A stretch of DNA of 64,000 bases. It comes from Knoellia sp031844405 (GTDB taxonomy: Bacteria > Actinomycetota > Actinomycetes > Actinomycetales > Dermatophilaceae). The translations under genes and the position numbers were made by a program. Below the pieces are notes generated by a model. It saw only the letters and a program-made list of their open reading frames with translations. It searched no databases and was not told where the DNA came from. Location: positions 558,001-622,000 of the forward strand of contig JAUZVC010000003.1 of NCBI GenBank assembly GCA_031844405.1, in the 5' to 3' direction. This document shows, piece after piece, positions 43,721 to 55,268 of the stretch; position 1 is the stretch's first letter, and each line of letters starts with the position of its first letter.

Positions 43721-43758
43721 TTCGAGCAGGGGCGGACGAAGGTCCGCCCCTGCTTGAA
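43721..43758 (+). terminator. Attenuator hairpin between livK and livH
   Basis: 12-bp perfect stem GCAGGGGCGGAC / GTCCGCCCCTGC with loop GAAG, extended to 17 bp by TTCGA/TTGAA including one G-T pair. No T-run. It probably ends most transcripts after livK so that the binding protein exceeds the membrane parts. Confidence 0.7.
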
Positions 43759-43799
43759 TGTGCCAGCCCCCTCAAACCAGGAGAGGTGACGGGTCGACG

Positions 43800-44723
43800 A
43801 TGACCGAGTTCCTTCAACAAATCGTGAACGGGTTGACCCTCGGGTCCCTGTACGCCCTGATCGCCGTCGGCTACACCGTCGTCTACGGCATCGTGCAGCT
43901 CATCAACTTCGCCCACGGCGAGGTCTTCATGATCGGGGCGTTCGGCGCCCTGGCCACGTGGACGGTCCTCTTCAAGGGCCAGACCGGCCTGTGGGTCCTG
44001 CCGGTCATGGTGCTCGGCGCCGTGGCCGTGTCGGTGCTCACCGCCGTGGTCATGGAGCGCATCGCCTACCGGCCCCTGCGAGGCGCACCCCGCCTCGCTC
44101 CGCTCATCACCGCCATCGGCATCTCGGTGTTCCTCCAGGAGGCCGTGCGCCTCTTCTACCCGGGCGCCAAGAGCAAGCTCAGCTTCCCCGAGATCGAGGT
44201 CGTCACCGGCCCCGGCCTCTCGTTCGGTGGCCTCAACATCCAGCGTGCCGCGGTCTTCACCGTCGGCGCGCTCGTCCTCTCGGCCGCTCTCCTCTGGTTC
44301 TTCGTCAACCGGACGCGTCTCGGCCAGGGCATGCAGGCCGTCTCGCAGGATCCCGACACCGCGCAGCTCATGGGCATCAACGTCAACCGGATCATCGTCA
44401 TCGCCTTCGCCCTCGGCGCCGCCCTCGCGGCCGTCGGTGGTGTCGCGCAGGGCCTGCTCAACTCCAACATCGACTTCCGCATGGGCTTCCTCGCCGGACT
44501 CAAGGCCTTCACGGCCGCCGTGCTCGGAGGAATCGGCAACATCCAGGGCGCCATCGTGGGTGGCCTCACCCTGGGGATCGCCGAGTCGATGGCGACCCAG
44601 TTCATCCCCGGCCAGTTCGGTGGATCCGCCTGGAAGGACGTGTGGGCCTTCGTGCTCCTCATTCTCGTGCTCGTCTTCCGGCCCCAGGGCCTCCTCGGCG
44701 CTCGGGTGGTGGACCGCGCATGA
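43800..44723 (+). CDS. livH: Branched-chain amino acid ABC transporter permease LivH
   Basis: 307 residues, about eight membrane helices. Family marks: NGLTLGSLYALIAVGYTVVYGIVQLINFAHGEVFMIGAF (~9-47) and the coupling loop QDPDTAQLMGINVNRII with the later AAVLGGIGNIQGAIVGG. I chose ATG at MTEFLQQIVNG, the natural start of the first helix; GGAGAGG lies rather far (about 14 bases) upstream. The stop overlaps livM (ATGA). Confidence 0.92.
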   Translation: MTEFLQQIVNGLTLGSLYALIAVGYTVVYGIVQLINFAHGEVFMIGAFGALATWTVLFKGQTGLWVLPVMVLGAVAVSVLTAVVMERIAYRPLRGAPRLAPLITAIGISVFLQEAVRLFYPGAKSKLSFPEIEVVTGPGLSFGGLNIQRAAVFTVGALVLSAALLWFFVNRTRLGQGMQAVSQDPDTAQLMGINVNRIIVIAFALGAALAAVGGVAQGLLNSNIDFRMGFLAGLKAFTAAVLGGIGNIQGAIVGGLTLGIAESMATQFIPGQFGGSAWKDVWAFVLLILVLVFRPQGLLGARVVDRA

Positions 44724-46495
44724 GCACCTCGACCCCCTCGAACCCGCCCACGCCGGCCACCTCCGTGGCCCCCGCTCACTCCGACCACGACGACCTCGTC
44801 AAGGTCCCCTGGCTCGAGCGTGTCCCCGGCCGAGGCAGCTCGGCAGCGTGGCCGCTGGGCCTCGCCGGAGCGCTCGTCCTCATCGCCGGCACCTTCCTCT
44901 CGTGGAGCTACACGGGCGACGTCCTCGGCGACCTGTCGGTGAACTTCTGGCCGGGCGGGGTGCAGATCTGCATGATCGTCCTCGGCCTGGCCGCGATCGT
45001 CCTGCTCCTCGCCCACCGCGGCCCGCTGTCGTGGCTCGGTGAGTGGCTCGACACCGCGGCCTCGGTCCGTGCCCTGGGGATCGGGGCCGTCGTCTACATG
45101 GTGGGGTGCCTCGGCACGATCGCCTACCAGTCCGGCGGCCTCATCAACGTCAACCCGGGTGGCTGGATCTCGTTCGTCGGCGCGCTCCTGCTCGCCGCGT
45201 CCGGGTTCATGCTGGTCTCGCGCCAGACGAAGGACCCGCTCTTCGCCAAGACGTCCTCCTGGCTCGAGATCTGCACGATCATCGTGCTCATGGCCCTCGT
45301 CCTCTTCGGGGCGGCCTACGCACTCGACGTCGAGGACGGCGCGAGCTTCGTGCTCTTCCTCGTCTTCGTCGGCTTCGTCGCATTCGCCCTCTCGAAGGCG
45401 GGCGTGTTCACGTGGGTCGGGCTCATCGCGCAGAAGAACCGCCAGGTGCTCATGCTGGGCGCGTTCGCGGTGGCGTTCCTCTTCCCGTTCACGCAGGGCG
45501 GCTCCGACGAGAACATGTCGATCGCGACGCAGGTCCTCATCTTCGCCGCCACGGCGCTGGGCCTCAACATCGTCGTCGGCCTCGCCGGCCTGCTCGACCT
45601 CGGCTACATCGCCTTCCTCGGTGCGGGCGCCTACGTCGGTGCGGTCCTGTCGGCGTCGGCGTTCGCCACCATCGACTGGAAGCCGCCGTTCCTCGTCGTC
45701 GTCATCATGGGCGCCTGCATCTCGGCGATCCTCGGCCTCATCATCGGCTCACCGACACTGCGCGTGTCCGGCGACTACCTCGCCATCGTCACGCTCGCCT
45801 TCGGTGAGATCTTCCGCCTCACGATGGGCAACCTCGACGGCAACAACGGCCCGGTCCTCACCAACGGTCCCAACGGCATCCCGGCGATTCCCGACCTCAA
45901 CTTCTTCGGGTTCGACTTCGGGCAGCCGCACACGATCGCGGGCATCACGCTCGGCCGGTTCGCGAACTACTACTTCCTGCTGCTCGTCATCGCGGCGATC
46001 ATCATCCTCGTCTTCACCCGGCTCAACAACAGCCGCATCGGCCGTGGCTGGGTGGCGATCCGCGAGGACGAGAAGGCGGCCGAGGCCATGGGCGTCAACG
46101 TCTTCGGCCTCAAGCTGTTCGCGTTCGCCGGTGGCGCCTTCCTCGCCGGCATGGCCGGCACCGTCAAGGCCCACCACGACGTCTCGGTGACGCCGGACCA
46201 GTACATCTTCCTCGAGTCCGCTTTCCTCCTCGCCGCCGTCGTCCTCGGCGGCATGGGCACCGTGGCCGGAGTGCTCGTCGGTGCGACGATCCTCAAGCTC
46301 CTCCCCGAGAAGCTGCGGTTCGTCGCCGACTACCGGCTGCTCATCTTCGGTCTGGTCCTCGTCCTCATGATGCGGTTCCGCCCGGAGGGCCTCGTGGCCA
46401 GCCAGCGCCGCAAGCTCGAGTTCCACGAGGACGACGAGGAGCTGGCGCAGCGGATCGAAGAAGTCCACCTCGAGGAAGCGGAGGCCAAGGCATGA
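44720..46495 (+). CDS. livM: LivM permease with a ~240-residue N-terminal membrane extension
   Basis: 591 residues; typical LivM proteins are about 320-430. The C-terminal part from ~240 is a normal LivM (LGLNIVVGLAGLLDLGYIAFLGAGAY, ISAILGLIIGSPTLRVSGDYLAIVTLAFGEI, and the coupling loop AIREDEKAAEAMGVNVFGLK). Before it lies a hydrophilic leader (~1-45) and about six extra hydrophobic segments (~50-235). The last ~25 residues are acidic and helical. Coupled by ATGA to both livH and livG. Confidence 0.92.
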   Translation: MSTSTPSNPPTPATSVAPAHSDHDDLVKVPWLERVPGRGSSAAWPLGLAGALVLIAGTFLSWSYTGDVLGDLSVNFWPGGVQICMIVLGLAAIVLLLAHRGPLSWLGEWLDTAASVRALGIGAVVYMVGCLGTIAYQSGGLINVNPGGWISFVGALLLAASGFMLVSRQTKDPLFAKTSSWLEICTIIVLMALVLFGAAYALDVEDGASFVLFLVFVGFVAFALSKAGVFTWVGLIAQKNRQVLMLGAFAVAFLFPFTQGGSDENMSIATQVLIFAATALGLNIVVGLAGLLDLGYIAFLGAGAYVGAVLSASAFATIDWKPPFLVVVIMGACISAILGLIIGSPTLRVSGDYLAIVTLAFGEIFRLTMGNLDGNNGPVLTNGPNGIPAIPDLNFFGFDFGQPHTIAGITLGRFANYYFLLLVIAAIIILVFTRLNNSRIGRGWVAIREDEKAAEAMGVNVFGLKLFAFAGGAFLAGMAGTVKAHHDVSVTPDQYIFLESAFLLAAVVLGGMGTVAGVLVGATILKLLPEKLRFVADYRLLIFGLVLVLMMRFRPEGLVASQRRKLEFHEDDEELAQRIEEVHLEEAEAKA

Positions 46496-47361
46496 CCGTC
46501 ACGGACACGACGCCCGTCGGCACGACCGAACCGGCGTCCGGCACGATCCTCGAGGCCCGGGGCGTGACGATGCGCTTCGGTGGTCTCACCGCGGTCAAGG
46601 ACGTCGACATGGTCGTCCACCCGGGCGAGATCGTCGGCCTCATCGGACCGAACGGCGCCGGCAAGACGACGTTCTTCAACTGCCTCACGGGGCTCTACAA
46701 GCCCACCGAGGGCGAGGTGCGCCTCCTCGGAGAGGTCATCCCGCCGAAGCCGCGAGCGGTCGTCATGGCCGGCATGGCCCGGACGTTCCAGAACATCCGG
46801 CTCTTCGCCAACATGACGGCCCTCGAGAACGTCATGGTCGGCCGCTACTGCCGCACCAGCTCGATGGCGCTCACCTCGATCCTCCGCGGACCGAAGTTCC
46901 GCCGCGAGGAGGAGGCGACCCGGGCCCGCGCCCAGGAACTCCTCGAGTTCGTCGGTCTCGGCGACTCGGCCGAGAACCTCGCGCGCAACATGCCCTACGG
47001 CGACCAGCGACGCCTCGAGATCGCCCGAGCGCTGGCCACCGACCCCAAGCTCATCCTCCTCGACGAGCCCACGGCCGGCATGAACCCGCAGGAGACCAAG
47101 CAGGCGAGCGACCTCATCTTCCGGATCCGCGACAGCGGCCTGGCGGTCGTCGTCATCGAGCACGACATGCGGTTCATCTTCAACCTCTGCGACCGGGTGC
47201 TCTGCCTCGTCCGCGGCGAGGTCCTCGTCGAGGGCACGCCCGGCGAGGTGCAGTCCGACCCGCGGGTCATCGAGGCCTACATCGGTGGCTCGGACCTCGA
47301 CGAGGACGACGCACCGGCGCCCGCCTCCGAGGCCGCCCCGACCAAGGAGGAGCAGCAGTGA
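46492..47361 (+). CDS. livG: Branched-chain amino acid ABC transporter ATPase LivG
   Basis: 289 residues. Walker A GPNGAGKTTFFN (~51-62), Q-loop ARTFQNIRLFANMTALENVMVG, signature-like MPYGDQRRLEIARAL (YGDQR rather than SGGQ, as usual in LivG), Walker B LILLDEPTAGMNPQE and switch IEHDMRFIF. An acidic tail of ~25 residues (LDEDDAPAPASEAAP...) follows the ATPase fold. The stop overlaps livF (GTGA). Confidence 0.95.
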   Translation: MTVTDTTPVGTTEPASGTILEARGVTMRFGGLTAVKDVDMVVHPGEIVGLIGPNGAGKTTFFNCLTGLYKPTEGEVRLLGEVIPPKPRAVVMAGMARTFQNIRLFANMTALENVMVGRYCRTSSMALTSILRGPKFRREEEATRARAQELLEFVGLGDSAENLARNMPYGDQRRLEIARALATDPKLILLDEPTAGMNPQETKQASDLIFRIRDSGLAVVVIEHDMRFIFNLCDRVLCLVRGEVLVEGTPGEVQSDPRVIEAYIGGSDLDEDDAPAPASEAAPTKEEQQ

Positions 47362-48071
47362 GCCCCATGCTCGAGGTCAAGGACCTCGTCGTCGCCTACG
47401 GCAAGATCAAGGCCGTCAAGGGCATCAGCTTCAGCGTCGACGAGGGCGAGGTCGTCACCCTCATCGGCACCAACGGTGCCGGCAAGACGACGACGCTGCG
47501 GACCATCTCCGGCCTGCTCCGTCCCGCGGGCGGCTCGATCCGCTTCCAGGGCAAGCGGATCGACGAGACCCCCGCGCACGACATCGTCTCGCTCGGTCTC
47601 GCCCACTCCCCCGAGGGTCGCCGGATCTTCCCGCGACTCACGGTCGAGCAGAACCTCCTGCTCGGGGCGTTCGCCCGGCGCGACGGTGACATCCGCAAGG
47701 ACCTGCAGGCGGCCTACGACCTCTTCCCCATCCTCGGGGAGCGCAAGTCGCAGGCGGCCGGCACGTTCTCCGGTGGTGAGCAGCAGATGCTCGCCATGGG
47801 ACGCGCGATGATGAGCCGTCCCAAGCTGCTCATGCTCGACGAGCCGTCGATGGGTCTGTCCCCGCTGATGATGAAGACGGTCATGTCGACGGTGACGACG
47901 CTCCAGGAGCAGGGCACGACGATCCTGCTCGTCGAGCAGAACGCCCAGGCCGCGCTCAAGCGGGCCACCAAGGGCTACGTCCTCGAGGTCGGCAAGATCG
48001 TGCTCTCGGGCACCGGCTCCGAGCTCCTCGAGAGCGACGAGGTCCGCAAGGCCTACCTCGGCGAGGACTAG
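47358..48071 (+). CDS. livF: Branched-chain amino acid ABC transporter ATPase LivF
   Basis: 237 residues. Walker A GTNGAGKTTTLR (~37-48), HSPEGRRIFPRLTVEQNLLLGA, signature FSGGEQQMLAMGRAM, Walker B LLMLDEPSMGLSP and switch LVEQNAQAAL are LivF-type. The GTG overlaps livG; an ATG three codons later is an alternative. Last gene of the operon, followed by two hairpins. Confidence 0.95.
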   Translation: MSPMLEVKDLVVAYGKIKAVKGISFSVDEGEVVTLIGTNGAGKTTTLRTISGLLRPAGGSIRFQGKRIDETPAHDIVSLGLAHSPEGRRIFPRLTVEQNLLLGAFARRDGDIRKDLQAAYDLFPILGERKSQAAGTFSGGEQQMLAMGRAMMSRPKLLMLDEPSMGLSPLMMKTVMSTVTTLQEQGTTILLVEQNAQAALKRATKGYVLEVGKIVLSGTGSELLESDEVRKAYLGED

Positions 48072-48081
48072 GAGAGCGGGT

Positions 48082-48098
48082 CCCACGCAGAGCGTGGG
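48082..48098 (+). repeat. AGA-loop hairpin after livF
   Basis: CCCACGC-AGA-GCGTGGG, perfect 7-bp stem, 10 bases after the livF stop. The same hairpin occurs inverted at 56610-56626. Confidence 0.65.
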
Positions 48099-48130
48099 CC
48101 CAGGCCGGGTCCGGCCAGAACCACGAGGAG

Positions 48131-48160
48131 GGGCCTCGCACCGGGAGCGGTGCGAGGCCC
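48131..48160. terminator. Strong terminator between livF and uvrA
   Basis: Perfect 12-bp stem GGGCCTCGCACC / GGTGCGAGGCCC with a 6-base loop, followed by TTCGTCGT on the + strand. It separates two convergent genes and probably ends the liv transcript. Confidence 0.75.
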
Positions 48161-48174
48161 TTCGTCGTGCGTGC

Positions 48175-48195
48175 CGGCATACGGGGCGTATGCCG
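48175..48195 (-). terminator. Hairpin of two inverted GGCATAC words after uvrA
   Basis: CGGCATACG-GGG-CGTATGCCG, perfect 9-bp stem with a 3-base loop, 9 bases after the uvrA stop. It is the second terminator-like structure made of two copies of the iterated word. Confidence 0.65.
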
Positions 48196-48204
48196 TCAGC
48201 GCAC

Positions 48205-51333
<3,129 letters not shown>

Positions 51334-51346
51334 GTCCTCCATGCTA
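51334..51346 (-). promoter_or_regulatory. Leaderless promoter of uvrA
   Basis: TAGCAT (51346-51341 on the - strand), seven bases, then GTG. The hexamer contains the first two bases of the alternative ATG. I did not identify an SOS box. Confidence 0.5.
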
Positions 51347-51401
51347 GGTGGACCCACCGACAGCCACCGTCCGGCGCCGGGATGCGGCCCCGGGGCGCAC
51401 C

Positions 51402-51414
51402 TAGAGTGGCGCCT
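51402..51414 (+). promoter_or_regulatory. Leaderless promoter of the lipoprotein gene
   Basis: TAGAGT (51402-51407), seven bases, then GTG. Confidence 0.55.
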
Positions 51415-52584
51415 GTGAGCGTGCGCGCGGTGCTCGTCGGACTCGTCGCCGGGTCGACCGTGCTGTGCGGCGCCTGCACGGGCGGTTCGACGGGTTCGAC
51501 GGGCTCGCCCCAGCCGTCCCTCTCCCCCACGACCACCTCGACGACGCTGCGGTGGGAGCGGGTCCCCCTGCCCGGCGGGGTCGAGCCGGTCACCCTGGCG
51601 ACCTCGGGGAACGACGTGGTCGTCGGCGCCATCGCCCCCTCCCGGCCCCGCCCGCGCCTCCTCCTCGGCACTGGCCCCGAGGCGCTGCGCGAGGTGCCGC
51701 TCACGCCGCGGTCGCCCTACGCCTTCGAGGGCCGCTGGTTCCAGGTCGCGACCCGCGGCGACCGCATCGACGCGATCGCCGGGGCCCGCGGCGGCGCCCA
51801 TGGCAACTACCGGTGGACGACGTGGTCCGGCACCGCGGCGGGCGTGGTGGAGCAGGAGCAGCCCTTCGGTGTCTTCGGCAGCTACGGTGCGGGCGACCTC
51901 GCAGGCATCTCGTATGCCGGCTCCTCACCGGTCGTGCTCGGCGCCTGGCAGAGCGACCAGACGGGGATGGACGTCGCCACGTGGACCCGCAGCGGGGACC
52001 GGTGGGCTCGTGTCCCCTCGACCGGCACTCCCCTCGGCAGCACACCCGAGACGCTCGTCGACGCCCGCGTCATCACGGCGCGGGGCGACGGGCTGCTCCT
52101 CGGAGGCTCGGTCACGAACCTCGCTCCCGGCTCGGTGGAGGTCGTTCCCGTGGCGTGGACGTCACCGGGACCGGACGGCCCGTGGACCCGGGTCGACCTG
52201 CCACGCAGCGGCGACCGGGGCACCTCGGAGGTCGACGGTGCGGTCTGCGCGCCCGGACGGTGCGTCCTCACCGGGGTGACCGACGGGCGCCTCTCCGTGT
52301 GGGAGGTCGCGGACGACACCACCTCGGAGCCACCCGGGACACCTCCGGTCGTGGTGCCCGAGAACGTCCCGGTCCCATCGCCGGTCCTCCTCGGGGACGA
52401 CCTCGTCGTCGTCGCACCCACCGAGGTCGGTTCGACCCTGCTGCGACGGTCCGGCGCCGACTGGGCGACCGCCGACGGACCCCCGGGCCCACCCATGTCG
52501 GTCGTCGTCCACGGCGACGAGGTGTGGGTCGTCACCGGCGCCGGGCGTGGCACTCCCGGGTTGTGGCGGGCGCGCGTAGCCTGA
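51415..52584 (+). CDS. Secreted lipoprotein of unknown function (possible beta-propeller)
   Basis: 389 residues. Signal peptide with lipobox LCGAC (Cys ~21), a Ser/Thr/Gly-rich linker (~22-45), then a domain with repeating short beta-strand patterns such as VTLATSGNDVVVGAI, FQVATRGDRIDAIAGA, VITARGDGLLLGGS and VVVHGDEVWVVTGAG. These suggest propeller blades, but no known family is recognised. It is divergent from uvrA and followed after 5 bases by the mycothiol-type enzyme, which has its own -10. Confidence 0.78.
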   Translation: MSVRAVLVGLVAGSTVLCGACTGGSTGSTGSPQPSLSPTTTSTTLRWERVPLPGGVEPVTLATSGNDVVVGAIAPSRPRPRLLLGTGPEALREVPLTPRSPYAFEGRWFQVATRGDRIDAIAGARGGAHGNYRWTTWSGTAAGVVEQEQPFGVFGSYGAGDLAGISYAGSSPVVLGAWQSDQTGMDVATWTRSGDRWARVPSTGTPLGSTPETLVDARVITARGDGLLLGGSVTNLAPGSVEVVPVAWTSPGPDGPWTRVDLPRSGDRGTSEVDGAVCAPGRCVLTGVTDGRLSVWEVADDTTSEPPGTPPVVVPENVPVPSPVLLGDDLVVVAPTEVGSTLLRRSGADWATADGPPGPPMSVVVHGDEVWVVTGAGRGTPGLWRARVA

Positions 52585-52589
52585 CGAGC
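52577..52589 (+). promoter_or_regulatory. Leaderless promoter of the mycothiol-dependent enzyme
   Basis: TAGCCT (52577-52582), overlapping the lipoprotein stop codon, then seven bases and GTG. Confidence 0.45.
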
Positions 52590-53282
52590 GTGACCGACCT
52601 CCTCGCCGCCATCGACGAGCACACCGCCCGCCTCGTCTCCGACGCCCGCGCGTGCGACGACCTGTCCGCGCCCAGCCTCTGCGAGGGGTGGACCCGCGAC
52701 CACGTCCTCAACCACCTCGCCCGCAACGCCGAGGCGCTCGTCCGTCTCGTCGGAGCGGCCGTCGACGGCACCGGCGAGACGATGTATGCCTCTCCCGAGC
52801 GCCGCGACAGCGACATCGACGACGGCGTCGGACGCGAGCCCGAGGTCGTCGTCGGCGAGGTCGAGGACACGGCCGTCCCGCTCGCCGTGGCGTTGCGCCG
52901 GCTGGGGCCGGAGCACCGCGACGTCGTGCTCGAGCGGACGCCCGGCGGACCCACCTTCAAGGGGGGCATGCTCCCGTTCATGCGGCTGCGCGAGGTCGTC
53001 TACCACCACGTCGACCTCGACCTCGGGTTCGGCTTCGACGACCTCGAGGGCGACCTCCAGGTGCTCTTCGTCGAGAACGAGCTCAAGCGGCAGCAGGGCG
53101 TCGAAGGCGCTCCGCCGCTCGTCCTGCGCAGCGACGAGGGCGACACCTGGGCGGTCGGCGAGGGCACCGACGAGGTCGCCCCGGTGACCGGGTCGCGCGC
53201 CGGCATCCTCACCTGGCTCGCCCGTCAGGACCCGAGCGGAGTGCGTGCCGAGACGCTCCCCGAGCTGACCCGGGGACTGTGA
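52590..53282 (+). CDS. Maleylpyruvate isomerase-family (mycothiol-dependent) protein
   Basis: 230 residues. DinB-like four-helix fold of the MDMPI family: DLLAAIDEHTARLVSDARACDD, then APSLCEGWTRDHVLNHLARNAEALVRLV (~27-54) with the metal-ligand His, and REVVYHHVDLDLGFGF (~131-146) with two more. Members use mycothiol as thiol cofactor, for example in maleylpyruvate isomerisation; the substrate here is not known. The MBL-fold enzyme starts 1 base after the stop, so both are probably one transcript. Confidence 0.87.
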   Translation: MTDLLAAIDEHTARLVSDARACDDLSAPSLCEGWTRDHVLNHLARNAEALVRLVGAAVDGTGETMYASPERRDSDIDDGVGREPEVVVGEVEDTAVPLAVALRRLGPEHRDVVLERTPGGPTFKGGMLPFMRLREVVYHHVDLDLGFGFDDLEGDLQVLFVENELKRQQGVEGAPPLVLRSDEGDTWAVGEGTDEVAPVTGSRAGILTWLARQDPSGVRAETLPELTRGL

Positions 53283-53283
53283 C

Positions 53284-53949
53284 GTGACGGCATACGACGG
53301 TGACGTCTCCCCCGGCGGGCCGGCACAGGTGCGCGAGCTCGCGCACCTCGTCATCCGCAAGCTCGCGGTCTCGGAGATGTCGAACAACGTCTACCTCCTC
53401 ACCTGCCGGGCGAGCGGGGAGCAGCTCCTCGTCGACGCCGCCGACGACGCCGCGCGCCTCGGGGCCCTCGTGCGTGAGGGCAGCGGCAGCCTCGACCACG
53501 TCGTCACGACCCACCAGCACTGGGACCACGTGCGGGCGCTGCGACACCTCGTCGACGCCTTCCACCCCCGCACCTACGCGGGCGCCGACGATGCCGACGC
53601 CCTGCCGGTGCGTCCGGACGTGCGGCTCCGGCACGGCGACAGGGTCACGTTCGGCGACGTGCGGCTCGACGTCGTCCACCTGCGCGGCCACACACCCGGC
53701 TCGGTCGCCCTGGCCTACGCCGACCCCGAGGGTCACACCCACCTCTTCACCGGCGACTCGCTCTTCCCGGGCGGCGTCGGCAACACGAAGAACGAGGGGC
53801 AGAGCTTCGACAGCCTCATCGAGGACGTCACGACGCGCGTCTTCGGCGTCTACGACGACGCGACGTGGGTCTACCCCGGGCACGGCGGTGACACGACGCT
53901 CGGCGCCGAGCGCCCTCACCTCGACGAGTGGCGCGAACGCGGCTGGTAG
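53284..53949 (+). CDS. MBL-fold metallo-hydrolase (glyoxalase II-like)
   Basis: 221 residues. Metal ligands: THQHWDH (~77-83), GHTPGS (~138-143), GDSLFPGGVGNT (~157-168) and the C-terminal YPGHG (~198-202). A small hydrolase of glyoxalase II type; thiol esters, perhaps mycothiol-based given the upstream gene, are candidate substrates. In mycobacteria a related gene (Rv1637c) also sits beside uvrA. GTG start. Confidence 0.9.
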   Translation: MTAYDGDVSPGGPAQVRELAHLVIRKLAVSEMSNNVYLLTCRASGEQLLVDAADDAARLGALVREGSGSLDHVVTTHQHWDHVRALRHLVDAFHPRTYAGADDADALPVRPDVRLRHGDRVTFGDVRLDVVHLRGHTPGSVALAYADPEGHTHLFTGDSLFPGGVGNTKNEGQSFDSLIEDVTTRVFGVYDDATWVYPGHGGDTTLGAERPHLDEWRERGW

Positions 53950-53954
53950 TCCCG

Positions 53955-54167
53955 CTACGGGACCTCGATCTCGTGCTGGCGGAGGGTCTCCTCGAGCAGA
54001 CTCATCCGTTGGTCGGACGTGCGGACCTGCAGCTCCAGCGCGCCCACGCGGACCTCGAGCAGGTTGATCCGGTCGGCGATGCTGCCGGCGAGGCGGTCGA
54101 GGCGTTCGTGCGCCTCGTGCGCCTCCACCTCACCAAGCCCCTCGTCGTCGCGGTCGTCCTCGTTCAT
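53955..54167 (-). CDS. Small SlyX-like coiled-coil protein
   Basis: 70 residues. An acidic N-terminus (MNEDDRDDEGLGE) leads into one long amphipathic helix (HERLDRLAGSIADRINLLEVRVGALELQV... LLEETLRQHEIEVP) with heptad spacing, as in SlyX. Function unknown. GAGGAG lies ~11 bases before the ATG. It converges with the MBL gene (5 bases between stops). A longer frame extends upstream but is Arg-rich and unlike a protein start. Confidence 0.7.
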   Translation of the reverse strand: MNEDDRDDEGLGEVEAHEAHERLDRLAGSIADRINLLEVRVGALELQVRTSDQRMSLLEETLRQHEIEVP

Positions 54168-54351
54168 CGGGTGCTCAACTCCTCTCGGGCGTGTGCTGGA
54201 CGCGGCGTTCGACGCCGCTCCCCCAGCATGCCCGACCGGGCGACGCAGGGGAACGGCCACCTGCCGGGTGACCCGCGACCGCATCACGCGGCGCCCGCCG
54301 GCCGTCACGTCTCACGGTGTGGCGGCTCCGGGCGTACCGCACCCTCGGACC

Positions 54352-54363
54352 TACATTGACGGG
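54352..54363 (+). promoter_or_regulatory. Leaderless promoter of the EamA transporter
   Basis: TACATT (54352-54357), six bases, then GTG. Confidence 0.55.
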
Positions 54364-55236
54364 GTGTCGCGCCTCAGCTCGGTCCCCGCACCCCTGCTCG
54401 TCCTCGCGGGCGTCGTCTCGGTCCAGTTCGGTGGCGCACTCGCCGCGACCCTCGTGCCCGAGATCGGAGCCGGCGGCTCGGTCGTCATGCGCCTGCTCTT
54501 CGCGACCGTCATCCTGCTCGCCATCGCCCGCCCGCGCTTCCGCGGCCACTCACGGCGCGCCTGGCTCACCGTGATCGGCTTCGGGCTCGCTCTCGGCCTC
54601 ATGAACTTCACGTTCTACGGGTCGCTGGCGCACCTGCCGATCGGCGTCGCCGTGACGATCGAGTTCCTCGGTCCCCTGCTGCTCGCGGCCTCGCTGTCAC
54701 GCCGTCTCGTGGACCTCGTCGCGGTCCTCGCCGCGGGCGCCGGCGTCCTGCTCATCTCCGAGGCGCTCTCGGTGCCGTTCGCCGAGCTCGACTGGACCGG
54801 GCTGGGACTGGCAGCGACCGCGGGAGCGTGTTGGGCGGCATACATCATCTTCAGCGGGCGCACGGGCGCCGAGTTCGACAAGCTCGAGGGCCTCGCGCTC
54901 GCGATGGTCGTCGCGACCGTCGTCACCCTGCCGTTCGGCCTCGCCTCGGTGCCGGAGTGGGACGCGAGCGTGCTCGCCCGCGGTCTCGGCATCGCCGTCC
55001 TGTCGTCGGTGCTGCCGTACTCGCTCGAGCTCGTGGCGCTGCGGCGGCTCACGGCCCAGGTCTTCGGGATCCTGCTCAGCCTCGAGCCGGCCGTCGCAGC
55101 GCTCGCCGGGCTCATCGTCCTGGACCAGCTGCTCCACGGCTCGCAGCTCGCCGGCATGGCCCTCGTCGTGCTCGCGTCCGCGATCGTCCTCGGCCTCGGA
55201 GCGCGCAAGGACCCCGCCGAGTCGACGGGGTCCTAG
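54364..55236 (+). CDS. EamA/RhtA-family exporter
   Basis: 290 residues with ten predicted membrane helices in two EamA repeats, RhtA-like. Stretches: AATLVPEIGAGGSVVMRLLFATVILL (~27-52), GLALGLMNFTFYGSLAHLPIGVAVTIEFLGPL and ALRRLTAQVFGILLSLEPAVAALAGLIVL. RhtA exports threonine and homoserine; the substrate here is not shown. GTG start from a -10 six bases upstream. A hairpin follows the stop. Confidence 0.88.
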   Translation: MSRLSSVPAPLLVLAGVVSVQFGGALAATLVPEIGAGGSVVMRLLFATVILLAIARPRFRGHSRRAWLTVIGFGLALGLMNFTFYGSLAHLPIGVAVTIEFLGPLLLAASLSRRLVDLVAVLAAGAGVLLISEALSVPFAELDWTGLGLAATAGACWAAYIIFSGRTGAEFDKLEGLALAMVVATVVTLPFGLASVPEWDASVLARGLGIAVLSSVLPYSLELVALRRLTAQVFGILLSLEPAVAALAGLIVLDQLLHGSQLAGMALVVLASAIVLGLGARKDPAESTGS

Positions 55237-55244
55237 CGCGCTTC

Positions 55245-55262
55245 GGACGGCGTATGCCGTCC
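55245..55262. terminator. Hairpin between the EamA and TerC genes
   Basis: GGACGGC-GTAT-GCCGTCC, perfect 7-bp stem with the loop GTAT. One copy of the iterated word GTATGCCGT lies inside it. It separates convergent genes. Confidence 0.6.
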
Positions 55263-55268
55263 CGCGGG

